Origin: Saturnia japonica
Lineage: Eukaryota; Arthropoda; Insecta; Lepidoptera; Saturniidae
Assembly: GCA_033032175.1 (NCBI GenBank)
Contig: CM065311.1
Location: forward strand, 1,791,190 to 1,855,189
Direction of reading: 5' to 3'
DNA length: 64,000 nt
Positions within the stretch are counted from its first letter, which is position 1, and the number at the start of each line of letters is the position of its first letter. Positions 10,801-22,914 of this stretch are shown in pieces. The position numbers and the translations under genes are program-made. The notes beneath the pieces are model-generated. The model saw only the letters and a program-made list of their open reading frames with translations. It did no database searches and had not been told where the DNA came from.

Positions 10801-13800
10801 TACAGATATCGACTCTGATGTAAGATTCAAATGTATATGTGAATATTGTAAGTCAAAACAAATAATTTACCTTCATATTCAAAGTATGTCCATAATTTTG
10901 AATTAAATATCAACTTCAGATATTACCTAGGACGAATATATCGATTTCGCAAATTACATATGTCCTTCTTTGGTAATAACAATCATCTTTGGAATTGATT
11001 GACGAAGATGGCCGTTCAATGTAATGTCTCAAATAACCTTACGCGTTCATAACGTGACATTGTTCACAATGTTCACTTCATAAAAGTTTATTCAACGCTC
11101 CATGTTTTTGCACTCGTTGTATCTTTAACACTTTTTCGTACGTTGTTTGCTAAGCACTTTTTATTATTGTAATAGCTTATTCATACTATATTAAAGTAAG
11201 AAAAACAAAATAAAAATTTTGATTAAGGATTTTTTCTTCTGTTATGTTTATGATTTGCCGTTCGGTACTACTTATTCCTTTTTCTTACACAAAAATGGTA
11301 CACACTCTACAATATGCTAACATTGTAACGTAGAATTTGGTTATCAGAACGGACGGCCACAAGCGTACCATTTGTGATAAACTTTTTTTTTATTTATTAA
11401 AGCATCGTTTTTTGTACGTTGATAATACTTTAATATGTTAAGTACAAAATTGATAATTTAAAAACCCGCATTTGAATTTTCAAGGTGAAATGCGTAGGAG
11501 CTCCGACTTCGAACTTTCCTGTTACCTGTACTTTTGGGTTTTAAAATATCATGTACCTACCTACTAGAATTGAAGCCGGCGTTTAATTTATGCGATTTCT
11601 TTCTTCGAATTTGATTGAAATACTCATGAGTAGTGACGTGCCAATTATTTATTGACGTGACAACGTCTTATAATTCGATGGAGCCGGCTGCGCGCACGAA
11701 AAAACATGACTCATGCGACGTTACCTCGCTCTGAGGTGTTCCATTTAAGGCTTGAAGTGCAAGCGAGAGCGCGGAACGAGCGACAAAAAGGCACAATCGG
11801 TTTCCACGTTCAGCCCTTTCATTTCCTACTTTTCCTATCATCGTCCTATTCTCAACAGAATAACACAAATTGTAAGAAGTTAAATATCACACATGTTTAA
11901 AAGTTGTAAAACAATTGCTCAAAGCACATTCATACTTGTAAAAACTACGTACATTATACAAAAAAAAAAAAAAAAATGACAAATTGTATTTATGCGTACA
12001 AATAAATGTAACTTGATCAATTCAAAACCGATTTTTTATGAATATAATGTAAGCATGGGGTTGAGATCAACGGCATTTTTGTACTTTTTTAAATAATTAA
12101 TTTGTTATAATATTATGAATAAAAATGAAACAAGCTGGGGACGTTTCAATATTTAAATTAATCAATATAAGAATAGAGACAAAGGGCTTACTAGCGATAC
12201 CAAGGCTGCGGGTACATGTAATAGGTTCTTGTAGGCATTATTTTTATAAGGTCTAGAAGAGTCTATAAATAACCTATAATACTCCCTATGAAAAGAAAAA
12301 AAAGAAAAGTTCTGCTCCTACCTAAATTGAAATAAAACTTAATTTATGTATTGATTCATTTAGTTACATCTTTTCATGATATCAAACTTTCAACCATTGT
12401 ATTTCGACAATTAGCTGCTACCCTTCGAGCACTTTTGCTAAGAAATTGTGATATTAAATGCGATTATTTTTCCTGACTATACAACAATACATATAATACT
12501 TATAAATATTACTAATCTGAATATGTTTGAATAAATACGCATAATTTATATAGTCGCATATTTATTTATATTATATTTTATGTAGTAGTTACTATGTTCA
12601 CGGTCTTCTTGACTTTAGGCTCTTTAGAATGTTGATTGTCAATGCTAGATGTTTATTTCTTTCCGTAAATGGGCAATGGGAATTTTAATAAGTTTTTATT
12701 TTTCGTATTTGTGGTGTTTTGGTGGAGTTATAGTTTTCTGAATAATATTTTGCCTGAAATTAAATAAGAACAATTTGATTCTGTTAAACGTGTTTCGTTG
12801 TTGATAAACTTTTCTATCTGGTGGTCGTACAGGGGAATCATAATAGGACTAGGTTTCACCAAATTTTTCTTATGTGAGACTTGTTTCAGTGTGCAAATGA
12901 TGGGTTAGTTTACTCTTTCATTTCATTTAATGTTTCCAAAGATATAAGTTAAATTCTAAATAAGTGTTTTCAATGCAAGGTATGTCGACATTGATAGAGT
13001 TTATGGAAATTTCTACAAGTGCGTGACACAAATTCTTATAATCTGGTTACGTAAGTGAAGGGCGTACATCTGGGCTTCGCTTTATGACGCCATATTTGCG
13101 GCGATCTAGCAAACCTCGAATTGTCCTCTATTAATAGTTTTAATATCCTAAAAAATTTAATATGTAATAGAATGAAGATTTTTATATACTTCTCCTGATA
13201 TGGCTCTGTTCTTAATTCCCTGTTAATGAACATCAATTTGAGAAATAGAATTAAACATTCGGTGAGAAATCATGTCGATTTCATTGTTCATTGTTCAGTT
13301 TGCCCCAACGTTTCGGTTAATAAGACATTGTCCAAAATTGTAACCTTCAAATGTAGCAGTGTGTAATGAAATTTGCATACTCGTGTATATTTTGAAATTT
13401 CAATTTCAATCATTTTGAGTATTGTTCTTCTTTCTCTACATCGTCTAATTTTTCTTCAGATTCTTATAACGAAATTTTTACTTGTAGAAGGTTTAATTAC
13501 AAGCAGTGGCTACATATTGTATTCTATGCTAATATTGCATAGAAAATGAATTGAATTTCAAATAATGACGTAATATTTCGAAAAATTTTGCATGAGATTC
13601 TTAACGAATAAGATAAAATTGCTTAAATGCTTTAATAGACTTTATATAAAAGTTATTGCATACCAAAAACTGTATAACTTTTATCTTAGGTTAGTATTTA
13701 TTGCTTTTAAAAAAGTAACTATAATTGAATGTACTCGTTATGTTCCTATTTTTAGAAACTTACTATAAAAATCTTGTTATTTGTTCAGACCATTATATGA

Positions 13801-14085
13801 TGAAGCTTATTGGAAGAAAATCCATTTGATGTTTCTTGTGAAAGTTACTGAAGTGAAAAAGGTTCGATCCTCTTAACGATGTTATAAAGGGCATCTACCA
13901 AACCTTTTTGAAAAACTATTTTTGTTTTTCACCTTAAATATCTATCTATTGGACCTATAGGAATTAAAGTAAGTACTTATATCATAACTTTAAATATATT
14001 AAATTTATCTTTTTATTCTTTTGATACTCAGATTTAAGGTAAACGGAATACCGATTTTTTATTATTGATTGATCGGCTTTACTTC
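10801..14085. other. AT-rich non-coding stretch
   Basis: Contains an A run near 11960-11976. Opposed frames at 11668-11900 have no recognisable domain. No gene is supported. Confidence 0.35.
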
Positions 14086-14502
14086 TTAAACAATAGTAAT
14101 ACATTTTGAGCTTACAACATGTATTCCCTGAATATTAATTACCTTTGTAATGACGAGTCGTTCACATTCGCGGTAATGAATGAAAAACGATATTAGAATT
14201 TGTATTGAAGTGAATTTATTTGATTCTTGAAGAATTCCTTCAGTTAAGTTTGTTGTATAAATTGCAACCGCCCGCACCGGTGTTATCGCAGAGTGCAGTA
14301 GTTTGGTTCGTAAATCTTCCGCGTCTTCGGAAATACCGGACGGATCTCGTAAATGTATGTAATATTTTATTCCTTGTAGTCGTAACATAGTTATTAAATG
14401 GTAGTTGTTTTCTAGTAGCGTGGGCAGTAACCGAGCAATATTAGAATATGTTTCTAAAAAAACATATTGGATGGATGTTGATATTTTTCTAGGTTGGTCC
14501 AA
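14086..14502 (-). CDS. Unrecognised ORF, about 100-138 codons
   Basis: An unusually long open frame for this AT-rich region. The 138-codon limit starts at TTG; the first ATG gives about 100 residues beginning MLRLQGIKYYIHLRDPSG. The middle (DPSGISEDAEDLRTKLLHSA) has ordinary protein composition and no low complexity. I recognise no domain, no signal peptide and no obvious splice sites. It could be an exon, a remnant of an unknown mobile element, or chance; the flanks are AT-rich. Confidence 0.2.
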   Translation of the reverse strand: MDQPRKISTSIQYVFLETYSNIARLLPTLLENNYHLITMLRLQGIKYYIHLRDPSGISEDAEDLRTKLLHSAITPVRAVAIYTTNLTEGILQESNKFTSIQILISFFIHYRECERLVITKVINIQGIHVVSSKCITIV

Positions 14503-15139
14503 TACACGTATTATTAATTGATAAAATATCTATGTAAAATTATAAAGAAGTCAATATATATAAATACATAATAAGTTATTAGAAATTCAATTCGATGTAT
14601 TTATACGTTTATTCAAATAATACTTATGTAAATTACGAATATCTGTATCAACGCCTCAATTACTTAGATACTTCGCTCGTTATTTTCCCATGTAGGTATG
14701 TTACAAAAATACGAATAAAATCTCAACATAAGCGGAGAAAACTGTCTCTAATATTAAATTTACTTTCATCTACATAATAAAGTCTTATTATTATTAATTA
14801 ATCTTTTATGAACTACTACTATATTTAATTTATTACGTTATGCTTTTATGTAATTTCTTGTTTATGTGAAGTAAGTTTTACATTTTTTTTTCTTTTTGTG
14901 TACTATGTGTACAAAATGTAATTGATGTTGGTCACATTTTGAAAATTTATTTGTTGTACTTTTAATACGAAAATTACATATCCAGTAGGTAAATATTGTA
15001 CAAGTCTGTAAATGGTGAACCGCTGAACAAACGTTTCTCCCAGAAGGGAGCCATTGGGTTAAGCAAGTTGTTGCGGACAGCGAGCGGGGCGAGCGAATAA
15101 CGATAGTCTAATAGTATAAAATGAACAAGTAAATGAAAT
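14503..15139. other. Non-coding stretch before the solo LTR
   Basis: AT-rich with a short GC-richer part near 15040-15100. Nothing recognised. Confidence 0.3.
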
Positions 15140-15144
15140 AATAC

Positions 15145-15742
15145 GTGTTAGGAATAAGGTTTATAAATACGTGTTAGGAATAGATATAATAATATGAACT
15201 GAATATGTGTGAATATGTGTATTTTAAAACGATTAGAATAAGAATATAGCTAGTTGTAAGTTTAAATGTATAAATTTCACTAGTTGTAAGGATGAACCAT
15301 GCCAGACTCGGATCATCAGGCATGGTGACTCATGGTACTGCCGAGAGCGCGCACACAGGGCGTGCGCGCTCATTGGCTGAGCGACGCCCCGCACGGAATC
15401 CATCGCAATACCGGTTGCGAGGCAAAGGGCGAGGTTAAATATAGCGGAGAGGGCGGCAGTACTGCGATCAGTTCGAGAAACACTACAACAACAGCAAGCA
15501 GCGAATCTGCAATCAGTTCGAGAAACACTACAACAACAGCAAGCAGCGAATCTGCGATCAGTTCGAGAAACACCACAACACAGCAACAGCAAGCAGCGAA
15601 TCTACAAGCAAACTACAGTCAAGAACGTTATTAAGAAACCACATTGTTACTACGAACTACTGTAACTTTGTAAGAAACAAGAATAAAACAAGCGCTATTA
15701 ATTTAGCACACATTAAAATATTGTGGACGTCCTTTTATTCAC
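15145..15742 (+). mobile_element. Probable solo LTR, about 600 bp
   Basis: The segment runs from GTGTTAGGAATA to TTTTATTCAC and is flanked by AATAC on both sides (15140-15144 and 15743-15747), a 5-bp target duplication. Inside, in transcription order, are a GC-rich upstream part, a TATA-like TTAAATATAG (15434-15443), a start-site-like CAGTACTGCG, a 45-bp tandem repeat, and AATAAA at 15682-15687: the U3-R-U5 order of an LTR. The first 26 bases with their flank are duplicated (second GTGTTAGG at 15171). No internal retroviral-type coding sequence is next to it. Confidence 0.5.
15463..15601 (+). repeat. 45-bp tandem repeat, three units
   Basis: Units start at 15463, 15508 and 15553 with TGC(G/A)ATCAGTTCGAGAAAC and carry CAACAGCAAGCAGCGAAT. 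The first two differ at very few positions; the third has a small CA/CAG-rich length change. The opposed open frames here (15233-15634) are products of the repeat period being divisible by three. Confidence 0.85.
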
Positions 15743-15799
15743 AATACAAGTACTAAGTTAAAATGCACATTTTAATCACTAAAAAGCTTATATAGCCGA

Positions 15800-16075
15800 C
15801 TAAGGGAAAAACACAAAACGACATTTCTTATGTTTGTATCGAAATCGTTTCAAAGAACATAAATTACAAAAGATGCAATATTTGTGAACGGTAGTATGTT
15901 GTGGGCAATGTCCACCGCCCCTCATATTTTCTCCCCAAATTGCAATAAATTTTGTCAAGACGTACATGCCCAAGGGCCGCAGAACTGCCAATGTCGTAAA
16001 AACTTGTACATTGATAGCAATGCTGTCCATGTAGCGTAAATCGGAACTACTCTTTTGAAGAGCTGCGGCTGCTAA
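15800..16075 (-). CDS. Exon-like unrecognised ORF
   Basis: On the minus strand after a possible TTCTTAG acceptor (about 16071) there is an open frame with ordinary amino-acid composition: SSSDLRYMDSIAINVQVFTT, then VLRPLGMYVLTKFIAIWGEN and a Gly/Cys/His-rich end. A parallel frame is also open for about 38 codons. I recognise no family. It may be a mobile-element fragment or an exon of an unseen gene. Confidence 0.2.
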   Translation of the reverse strand, partial: LAAAALQKSSSDLRYMDSIAINVQVFTTLAVLRPLGMYVLTKFIAIWGENMRGGGHCPQHTTVHKYCIFCNLCSLKRFRYKHKKCRFVFFP

Positions 16076-16090
16076 GAATGACTTTTTTTC

Positions 16091-17361
16091 TTATATTTTA
16101 TTTTTTCTTGCGTCTCGTAATTGTTCGTTGTTAGCAGTGTACTTACTATAATACATAATATGGTTTAGGTTTATGGTTGAACTTGTAATTTTCTGACACA
16201 TTCAACCATCCTTCACTTACAATATGGGGAATTACGCATTTGTATATCTTATTTATTTTTACTATTAAGTATCATCCACGAGAATGCTTGAGGAAAAAAC
16301 TGCTAAAATAATTTATGACGATGCGATTTGATTGCTAAATTTTATAGTTGCAATAGCTAAATCAAAGATCTAATGTTAATGATCAATGCTTACATAATGG
16401 AACTGTATGTGGGAGTGAATCTTATTATCTTTGAGAAAGAGAAGATCCTTAATGTCTGTAAGCCATCTTTTGCTTCATCTGTTAAATTATAATACCTGCC
16501 ATTCATTTTGCTTATTTGCTACTAGTTCAGAGGAAGACATAACTCTTGCTTGTTAAAAAAATTGGATAAATATCATGGGAATATGTGACAAGAATAAAAT
16601 TATTATTGGATAGGTTTTTATGGAACGGAAGATATGAAGAATTACATTTGACCAAATAAAATCTAATATTGCTAGTATTTAAAATACATGGAATATATTG
16701 AGGACTTATATGGTGTCTTAGAATTGCCCTGATTAAGTGAATCTAATATAATTATTGCGTATTACTAATGGTACTTATAACTATTGCAATGACATCTGTT
16801 TATATTTGTTGAGGGCTGATGAGACGAGCTCCTGCCTCACTATTATTATTGTTATTGTCTTTATGTTAGTTTAAGGAATCTTATACAGTTAGTTTTACGT
16901 TAGCTGTTAAATCATGTTTGTATAGGATATAAAGATGGTTTAATTTGCGTAGTACTCACACTACTAGTTCTATGTATAAAAATAGATAATAATCTACGTC
17001 TATTGTTTGGCGGCACGGATCTTAAAATAGCAACTTTTATAAAGGCTATTATTAGCTTCGATTACTGAAATGTAGTAATTATCGTCTGGAATATTACTTT
17101 TAAAGTTTTTCTTGACTAGTTTAATTTTTATTGTCAAACGCCACAACGAAGTCACTTGTATCTTGTTTAGTATCTGGTTATCGAAATGGTTCCATTCGCC
17201 CCAATCTCGGTCTTTACGCAACCGCTTCGCGTCGTAAAACTTCGTCGTTCTCCGATGTTCTCCAAACTGCCGTAAGGTTTACTGAGCCTCTTTTAAATAC
17301 ATTCAACGAAATTTACTCTGGGAGTGTAATGTCTTAAAGTGGCAAAGTAAATACGAACAGT
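16091..17361. other. AT-rich non-coding stretch
   Basis: No supported feature. Opposed frames at 17000-17337 lack domains. Confidence 0.35.
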
Positions 17362-17364
17362 TTA

Positions 17365-17556
17365 CCGGCCCCCTTATTATGTACTTCACAATAGCAAAGC
17401 GATAGCAGAAATCGTTGAATGTTTGCTTATAAATCGCAAATTCGAACACAACATCTATAATCTACCAAAGACAATCTGATTTGGCCATTTCGAAGCAAAT
17501 AGTTAGCGATTTCTGCTATCACTTTGCCATTGCGAAATACGTAATAAGGGGGCTGG
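17365..17556. mobile_element. Short MITE with TTA duplication, copy 1
   Basis: Arms of about 48 bp are inverted copies (left CCGGCCCCCTTATTATGTA; right ends ACGTAATAAGGGGGCTGG; both contain GCGAT(A)GCAGAAATCG-type cores). TTA flanks both ends (17362-17364 and 17557-17559), as in PIF/Harbinger-type insertions. The 192-bp element encodes nothing. A diverged relative is at about 46990-47165. Confidence 0.65.
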
Positions 17557-17763
17557 TTAGCAATTTGAGCATTATTTTTAAGAGTTTACCCGAAATGTTT
17601 AATGTAAGAGTTATTGTGTTTCGTTTCAATGGCACTCACGCAAACATTTTTATTGCAATATATATTTGTTATGATAAACGATTTGTTTTCTGTATATACT
17701 GAAATAATATGTATAACTAATAGAACTGAACTACCATGGATATTATTATACATATATATTTAT

Positions 17764-17895
17764 GCCCGAATTTTCAATCGTCAGATAACATTATTTGAAG
17801 AATAATTTCGGCGTTTTGACGGATGGAAAACCTGTTAAAATTTAAAAATAATTTTTCGAATAAAGTTAACTGTAAATTGAAAAATCAATCGGGCC
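17764..17895. mobile_element. Short MITE (GCCCGATTTTTCAATC termini), copy 1
   Basis: The left end GCCCGAATTTTCAATCGTCA and right end ATTGAAAAATCAATCGGGCC are imperfect inverted copies. A relative with clearer boundaries is at 29353-29490. No coding content. Confidence 0.5.
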
Positions 17896-18404
17896 TTGAA
17901 CAAATTATTAAATGTAAAGAAGTAAACTAGTTTATTTGAAAATGTGACATTGAATCGACTTGTAAGGAGAATTTTTGCCGTAGCATACTCGTTGATGTAG
18001 TAAAGGCGTCTCGGAAAATAGTTTAAACATAGTGTTAAAATAAATATAATAATATAACAAGTCGGAACAAACAAATATAACCTTGTTAATATTCTTAGAA
18101 CAAATGATCGATAAAAACTGGCTCAAAGTGTGATCTTACGAAGAAAAAATATTTTTATAAGTTACTTAGTTGTTAGTATATAGTAGTTTACTTATAGTAT
18201 CCTCTCTAATAGTATTGACTTTTTCAAGTATTATGTATGTAACCATGCTTAGGATTCAATTTTTGCTTAATTTTGCTGACAAAGGGATCGGGGGGAATAT
18301 TATCAATCTTACGTAAATAAAAAAAGTAAGTATAGTTATATAAAAACGTTTTCAAAACAATATTTATAATCTAAATTAATAATACTATTTTTATTATTTT
18401 ATTA

Positions 18405-18600
18405 CTAGCTGTGCCCGCGGCTCCACTCGCGTGGACTTACAGAATTATTGCTTATGAAGATATCCTTATATATTTTTTTACATAAGGACCAAGTATCTAA
18501 GAAGTTAAACAAAAAAAATGGATTAAAATCTATCCAGTACTTTTTTGATGCGCGCACAACAGCAAACCTCAATCATTTTATTTATATAGATTATTGTATA
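18405..18600 (+). repeat. Retroelement-tail repeat, second copy
   Basis: TACTAGCTGTGCCCGCGGCT followed by CGCGTGGACTTACAGAATTA matches the start of the repeat at 338-640 (CTTCTGCCCGCGACTTCGTC, CGTGGACTTCAGAATT). The copy decays into AT-rich DNA after about 18600. Confidence 0.5.
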
Positions 18601-19584
18601 CCAATTCTCTTTTCATATTTCTTGCTAAAGATAGTAAGTAGGTGTTCCGAAAAAAAACTTACCCGCTACTATTGAAAATATATTTCTTTTAAATGTACCG
18701 ACGTTCAGTTTGGCGAATTTCCGACGTACTGGGATGGCTTGATATAAATAAATACGTAATTTCGAAAAGGGCATTTTTACAGTCACATTTCAGAGATTTA
18801 AAGGTATTTTTGATTACATGGTGAGGGTGGTCTAAAATCATTGAATTTGATAAGTATACAACTGGTGGTAACATTCAAACTAACATGATCATAAGTTGTT
18901 GTCCCATTTTTGATAAAGGTATTTGTGGGTTTTGCGAAAATTGTGATTTAAATAGATTAACTTTAAATATAACTAACTCGGAGCCAGTTTCCGTTCTGAG
19001 GAATTATTTAAATGTAATTGTATTGTTTTCAAGCGTATCGTTGCTTTCTCTAAACTAAACATACAAAAGTACTGCTGATATAGAAAAATATGTCGTACGT
19101 GTAGCGAGCGAAAGGTGACATTATAATGCAACATAGCGTATGTTTCTACTCTTTAACTTCATTGTAGTTATCTAGGGCTTAATATTACAAAGTTTGAATT
19201 ATTTGAATTTTATTATCTTTTTTTAAACTGTACCTACCACTCGATAAGTTCAGTACCGTAAATCCAACCAGTTTATCAAGTTGAAAATTGTACATTATAT
19301 ACCGTAGATTTCCCGCCACGAAGCGACGCCGCGACAGGTCGTGCCATTTTATTTCACATTTTGAACTGTTGTAGTTCTGTATCCACAAATGTGAGAACTA
19401 ATAATTACTTTGGCGAAAGTGACTAACTTTTTAATTGCGTTTTGTACGTGTGTTATATGCGCATTATTTATATGTTATGAAATGTATAGATCTTACATGT
19501 GATTTACAATATAATTTCCTAGAAAAGAATGATTAATTCTTTAATTATAATATTATTGTAAATTTATATTCGAATTTAATTTAG
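18601..19584. other. AT-rich non-coding stretch
   Basis: No supported gene. Minus-strand frames at 18689-18874 and 19185-19388 show no domain. Confidence 0.35.
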
Positions 19585-19690
19585 AAGAGGAAGATCGAAA
19601 AAGGTATGAATACTGAGATGACATTTGATAGAAGAAAGTGGAAAAAGAAAACATGTCCCGACCCTACTTAGCGTAAGAGAAGAACTTTTA
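19585..19690 (+). pseudogene. LINE C-terminal scrap (DRRKWKKKT)
   Basis: The bases around 19628-19670 encode DRRKWKKKTCPDPT followed by a stop, the characteristic end of RTE-like endonuclease-reverse transcriptases in insects. Upstream frames are broken, so only the last few dozen codons are recognisable. Confidence 0.45.
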
Positions 19691-20129
19691 AGATAATTTT
19701 AAAATTATGCAATAATTGTTTATGGTTTTCGTTTATGTATAGAATAATATAATAATTCCACACTACTTTGATTTCAGTTGTAAGTATACAAAATGGTTGT
19801 TTTTAATTGTACAAAGGACAAACGTCGGTCACTGTTTTATATTATTTAAAAAGTCTTAAATCTATTTAGCCACACAATACGTTTTATAAATACCAACATC
19901 GTATTTACGCAAAGAGAACAAAAACGATGTCTTTACAAAAAAATTAAATCTACATTACTTAATTAGTTGATACAAACATCGTTTAGCAAGTGAAATATTT
20001 ACTTTAAAAAAAGCAATTATAACTTTCTAATAGTGTCAATCGCACATCGTTATATACATTACCAGCTCGTACATTTTCCACACTTCATTCTTTCACATTC
20101 ATTCGTACATAAATGATGGTTTAAAATTG
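19691..20129. other. AT-rich non-coding stretch
   Basis: Nothing recognised. Confidence 0.35.
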
Positions 20130-20318
20130 TTACCGACAACCGCTATTTCGATTAAACTTCGACCACAGAAAAATAAAGTCGAGTTTCAAACCGCAATTCC
20201 AGATTTTAGGATGATCAGCAAACATTTCCGTCACCCAGTGAGATACTAAGGTTTTATCGGATGACGTCAACGTATAAACGAACAGAATTGCTGTATTTCC
20301 TCTCAGATGTTTATTCAT
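20130..20318 (-). CDS. Small unrecognised ORF, 62 codons
   Basis: Starts with ATG and contains HWVTEMFADHPKIWNC, with mixed rather than A/T-driven composition. No domain, signal peptide or convincing splice sites are recognised. It may be an exon of an unseen gene, a mobile-element scrap or chance. Confidence 0.12.
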   Translation of the reverse strand: MNKHLRGNTAILFVYTLTSSDKTLVSHWVTEMFADHPKIWNCGLKLDFIFLWSKFNRNSGCR

Positions 20319-20844
20319 ATATCAGAAATTGTTTCAGTAACAAATTTTAATGTATTTTATTTTATGTATGTATTGTATATTGCTTTTAACGTTTTGTCGT
20401 ATTTAGTTGTTGTTATTACGTTGTTTGGTTGATTTACCGTTTACATAGTTTGTAGGTCAGAGAATCCACTTTTCCTTTTTTGTCCATAGTTCGTTCTGAC
20501 ACCATTATAGTTTTGTGTTTTAATTTTGTTATATTCTAGATGTGTAATGTGTATTAAATTATTATTTATTTATATCGACGGTTAAGAGTCGGTACCAACT
20601 ATCTCAACTATTGCTGTCTTTAACTTTTCATTATAGTAAAATTTCAAATGCTTTTCGATTTTCCAAATGGTTTGTTATATATTTATCAACATTATCAAAA
20701 TTTCGAAAAATTTTTTGGGAAAATACCAACGCTCGTATATTTTTTTCCAACGCTTTTGTGCTTTTCTTCTGTGCTGATAACTTTTTTTAAATAAAAATTT
20801 ATTACTTTTTCACCGTCAATATAAATAGTAAATAAGGTTTTGAT

Positions 20845-20960
20845 CATCTGTTGGGTAGACGAAGGTATTAGAAAGAAATCTCCAATAAACTTTTTCTATG
20901 CCCTACCTCTCAAAATATAGTATATATTATAGTATATTGTAAATGCCAGTACATTATTGG
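20845..20960 (+). repeat. Partial copy of the CCCTACCTCT-ended repeat
   Basis: AGAAATCTCCAATAAACTTT followed by TATGCCCTACCTCT corresponds to the 3' end of the repeats at 10480-10800 and 60200-60420 (GAGACTTCTCTGCGCCCTAC). Confidence 0.4.
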
Positions 20961-22914
20961 AACCCAACTTGTTTTATATAATTCCTTTACGCACGGTTAC
21001 ACGCCAGTCTCAGATATCAAGCATTAGTAATGCATCGATTCACCTGTAATGGTTGTTGGGAGTTTCCTTTATTTCGAAATTACAATCGTTTTAGATCTAA
21101 ACTCGAGATTTAAAAGTGACATGTTCGAAAATAAAGAACGTGAAATGTAAGTCTTGTTTCAATAGATGAGTAAGTCTTACTTATACTTGGTACTCCGCAA
21201 CTTGTAAATAAAAAATGGGAATTATCAATCAAGTGTAAACTTTAAAATGGCCGCCTTGTAAAAAGTGCATTTTCGACTTGTCGACGTATTCACGCTTCGT
21301 ACGGATATAGATAATAGGGTAATTAATGGTTTTATAGCTAAAATTATACGAATAAGTTATTCGGAATAAACTAACTTATTATTAAAATAACTTATTCTCA
21401 AGAATAGGAGTTTACAGTTAAGTATTGAGGTATACGAGTCCTGGATTATGAATGCCATGCCGCTGCCGCCTCGGTACGGAACGTTCAGAATCTGATTTTA
21501 ATTAAAAATAATCCTCGAGGAATATACCGGATAAAGGGAAACGTGGGAGGAATGTAATAGGTAGTAACTCAGGCAGTATATTAACCTATCTTACGACTTA
21601 TGGTTAATTTTGGAATTTTCTACACCTAATTGTAGGTATTTGGATAATAAAATTGTTTTTAGAAATAATGTTTGTTTCATGCTATATTCAAGTTATGTAA
21701 TTTATGATATGTAAAAAAATATATAAATATCTACTATGAAATAATAAGAAATTTACCAAAAATTAACTTAATTGTAATTTTTGCATTTTTAACTTGTGTA
21801 TGTACTTTTATTTCTACATATATTTATAAGTATGAATATATGTTCTTGCATCTATTTGTATTTAATTATTTTTTATTTATTTTTGTATATTATTATATTC
21901 AAATTTTATAACTTTTCTAGTGTTATATTTTTGTTTGCTCGTTTGTTTTATTTTTAAATTTAATTTCCTATTGCATTACCGACAATAATATTTCCACGTT
22001 ACTGCTGGTTAGCTGGTAGAAAACGCTTTATAGTAGAGGTGGGCGATTATTGATTTACGTAATCGAGATATTCGATTATGAATGACTGACATAATTGACA
22101 TATTTTGATGTTCATAATCGAGCCATTGACGTATATATACCGAGAGGTGGGCGATTATGAATGATGAATGAATTGAGATATGTAGAGTGGGAAGTTAAAA
22201 AAAAAGGTCGTTCTGTCTAAAATATTTTTTTTTAAAACAACTTATATAACAATTAGCTAAAAAAGCTCGTTCGGTCGTAATAATTACCAATCCTATGAAA
22301 TTAGTAACCTAACACTTGTAATTACTGATATTAATAACTACTAAAATTATTAGTAATTACTAATGGTTATAATCGAGATATCTCGAATGATTATATAAGT
22401 ATATATCTATTAATCCTCCACCGCTACTTTATAGCATTAAGCTCTCCAGCGTACCAACTAAAAGTGCAATAAAGTATTCATTCGTCCATTCATAATAAAC
22501 AATGATGCGTGTACAATTATGTCTACATGTAAGATGAATGATAATACAAGATTTGGTAAGACCTTAAAATAAAATATTCATGGCATTCACTTTGAAATAA
22601 CACATATACTTTGTATTTCTGATGTTCAAATATTTAATAGGCGGGATATTTTCTCTGACGTATTATTCTTGGGTACATCGTTGCTTATTTATATCCTAAA
22701 CAGACCTTTAGGTTTACTATACTAATTTTTTTGTTTCATACTTGATGCTGAAATATCACGCATTGTCAGTGGTAAATCAGATTTCCTAACTTTCAATTAT
22801 GTACGTAATCGAAATTGTTACTAATAACAAAATATTATCAGTCTCTAAAAGTCTTCAGTTCCTACTTGTAAAAAAGTTGTCACCGATGGAATGGAACAAA
22901 CCTACGTCGTATTG
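20961..22914. other. AT-rich non-coding stretch; local duplication near 22030
   Basis: GAGGTGGGCGATTAT occurs at about 22036 and again at about 22144, a short direct duplication within ATCGAGATAT-rich DNA. No genes are supported. Confidence 0.35.

Noticed and set aside
15233..15634. Overlapping ORFs of 119, 100 and 68 codons with repeated CCCCSVSRTDRRFAA-like or SSRNTTTTASSESAI-like text
   Set aside because: They are products of the 45-bp tandem repeat, whose period is a multiple of three; no biology beyond the repeat is needed.
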